Of a DNA stretch of 15,017 bases, positions 14,180-15,017 are shown one piece after another. Where the stretch lies: positions 1-15,017 of the forward strand of contig JALVCY010000161.1 of the NCBI GenBank assembly GCA_027009605.1, given 5' to 3'. Under the pieces are notes generated by a model. That model was not told where the DNA came from, did not search any database, and worked only from the letters and a program-made list of their open reading frames with translations. A program made the position numbers and the translations under genes. Origin of the DNA: Saprospiraceae bacterium (GTDB lineage: Bacteria; Bacteroidota; Bacteroidia; Chitinophagales; Saprospiraceae). The stretch's first letter is position 1; every line of letters starts with the position of its first letter.

Positions 14180-14813
14180 AAAAGATTCTATCCTCCACCA
14201 ATTCATAGGTGAACTGAGAGATCATAAAGTCCAAACTGACCGGATGCGCTTTCGCAAAAACATCGAACGCATCGGCAATATTATGGCCTACGAAATCAGC
14301 AAAACCTTTCTTTATACGGATCGTGCCATCGAAACGCCTTTAGGAGCAACCACTTTTCGAGAAGCACAGGGGCGGGTTGTCTTAGCGACCATACTTCGTG
14401 CCGGCTTGCCCCTACATCAGGGATTTTTACAGTTTTGGGATTATGCGGACAATGCTTTCATTGCGGCCATGCGACGACATCACAAAGATGGCTCCTTCGA
14501 AATCAAAGCGGATTATATCACCACGCCGAATTTGGATGACTGTACTTTGGTCTTGGTCGATCCGATGCTGGCCACCGGAGGCTCTATCAAAACTTCACTG
14601 GACTTGCTACTCCAGCACGGCACCCCTAGAAAAATCCATATCGCGACGATTATTGCATCGAGCTATGGCGTAGAATATGTCCGCCGGGAATTTCCCGAAG
14701 CAGATATCTGGGCCGGAGCCATCGACGAAGAACTCACCGGAAAATCTTATATTGTTCCCGGATTAGGGGACGCCGGGGATTTGGCTTATGGGGCTAAGGA
14801 GGCGTTGGATTAG
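14160..14813 (+). CDS. upp: Uracil phosphoribosyltransferase
   Basis: This is a 217-residue cytoplasmic enzyme of pyrimidine salvage, making UMP from uracil and PRPP. The PRPP-binding loop is VLVDPMLATGGS (131-142). RAGLPLHQG (80-88) and the C-terminal uracil-binding stretch YIVPGLGDAGDLAYG (197-211) are the other family signatures, all intact. The length agrees with bacterial Upp (about 208-216). The ATG at 14160 lies inside the end of the preceding membrane-protein gene (20-base overlap). The next in-frame Met is at residue 29, beyond conserved N-terminal sequence, so this start is well supported. It is the last gene of the run before the terminator at 14891-14927. Confidence 0.96.
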   Translation: MIHNLNEKDSILHQFIGELRDHKVQTDRMRFRKNIERIGNIMAYEISKTFLYTDRAIETPLGATTFREAQGRVVLATILRAGLPLHQGFLQFWDYADNAFIAAMRRHHKDGSFEIKADYITTPNLDDCTLVLVDPMLATGGSIKTSLDLLLQHGTPRKIHIATIIASSYGVEYVRREFPEADIWAGAIDEELTGKSYIVPGLGDAGDLAYGAKEALD

Positions 14814-14890
14814 GATTCCAGTATCTATTTTATTGTAAATGCTATTCGCTTTTAGGACAAAAGGTCTAACCGGCTGATTATCAACAAAGT

Positions 14891-14927
14891 AAAAGCCCGA
14901 CAATCCTAAGATTATCGGGCTTTATTG
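14891..14927. terminator. Intrinsic terminator, probably bidirectional
   Basis: Arms aaagcccgacaatc (14892-14905) and gattatcgggcttt (14910-14923) pair over 14 bp with one mismatch around a 4-base loop (ctaa). A/T runs at the outer ends of both arms suit use from either side. It would end the upp transcript and, from the right, a convergent gene entering the window. Confidence 0.8.
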
Positions 14928-14960
14928 TACTCAAAATCTAATTTCCTTAATATGCCAACG

Positions 14961-15017
14961 CTACTTTCGCATGGCTTTACCTGCGAGATACCGAGAGACC
15001 AACATGCCTAGGACGTA
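14961..15017 (-). CDS. Possible C-terminal end of a convergent gene (rest outside window)
   Basis: Read on the minus strand from the window edge there are 18 open codons (YVLGMLVSRYLAGKAMRK) and a TAG stop at 14961-14963. A bidirectional-looking terminator follows 34 bases later, which is why this frame is preferred. The fragment is too short to assign a family. Confidence 0.35.
   Translation of the reverse strand, partial: YVLGMLVSRYLAGKAMRK

Overview
The window reads as chromosomal DNA of a Bacteroidota bacterium, plausibly of the Saprospiria/Chitinophagia side (inference). The reasons are a large secreted protein with SprB-like repeats and a type IX secretion (T9SS) C-terminal sorting domain, a DUF5723-type outer-membrane protein, A-rich leaders instead of clear Shine-Dalgarno sites, and TAnnTTTG-like -7 boxes. 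No rRNA, tRNA or CRISPR array was seen.

Layout. 1-848: 3' part of an outer-membrane beta-barrel gene (+). 849-1509: non-coding, with three copies of a 33-nt palindrome and a cluster of CCACTAAG words. 1510-1932: OsmC-family protein (-). 2338-4341: T9SS-secreted CxxCH/SprB-repeat protein (+), ended by a strong hairpin terminator. 4534-5730: MFS transporter (+). 5984-8850: two-gene minus-strand operon of a lipoprotein followed by a DUF5723-like outer-membrane protein. This operon is framed by two palindromic MITE-like elements. 8851-9933: more than 1 kb with no convincing gene, packed with repeats (a MITE, a nested palindrome, three exact-period 65-bp tandem repeats with hairpins). 9934-11142: METTL25-type SAM methyltransferase (-). 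11366-14813: probable operon of a penicillin-acylase-family hydrolase, a small membrane protein and uracil phosphoribosyltransferase (upp), ended by a terminator probably shared with a convergent gene that enters at the right edge.

The coding genes are mostly recognisable housekeeping or envelope families. The more unusual content is the repeat DNA. Two approximately 160-bp imperfect palindromes share GTAACTAT-type ends and are flanked by 8-bp (or 8/7-bp) direct repeats. This fits non-autonomous elements moved by an IS66-family transposase. A second family of 33-nt hairpins shows base-pair covariation (T-A, G-C, A-T at the same stem position) among copies. A third is a 65-bp tandem array, each unit carrying a perfect 10-bp-stem hairpin.
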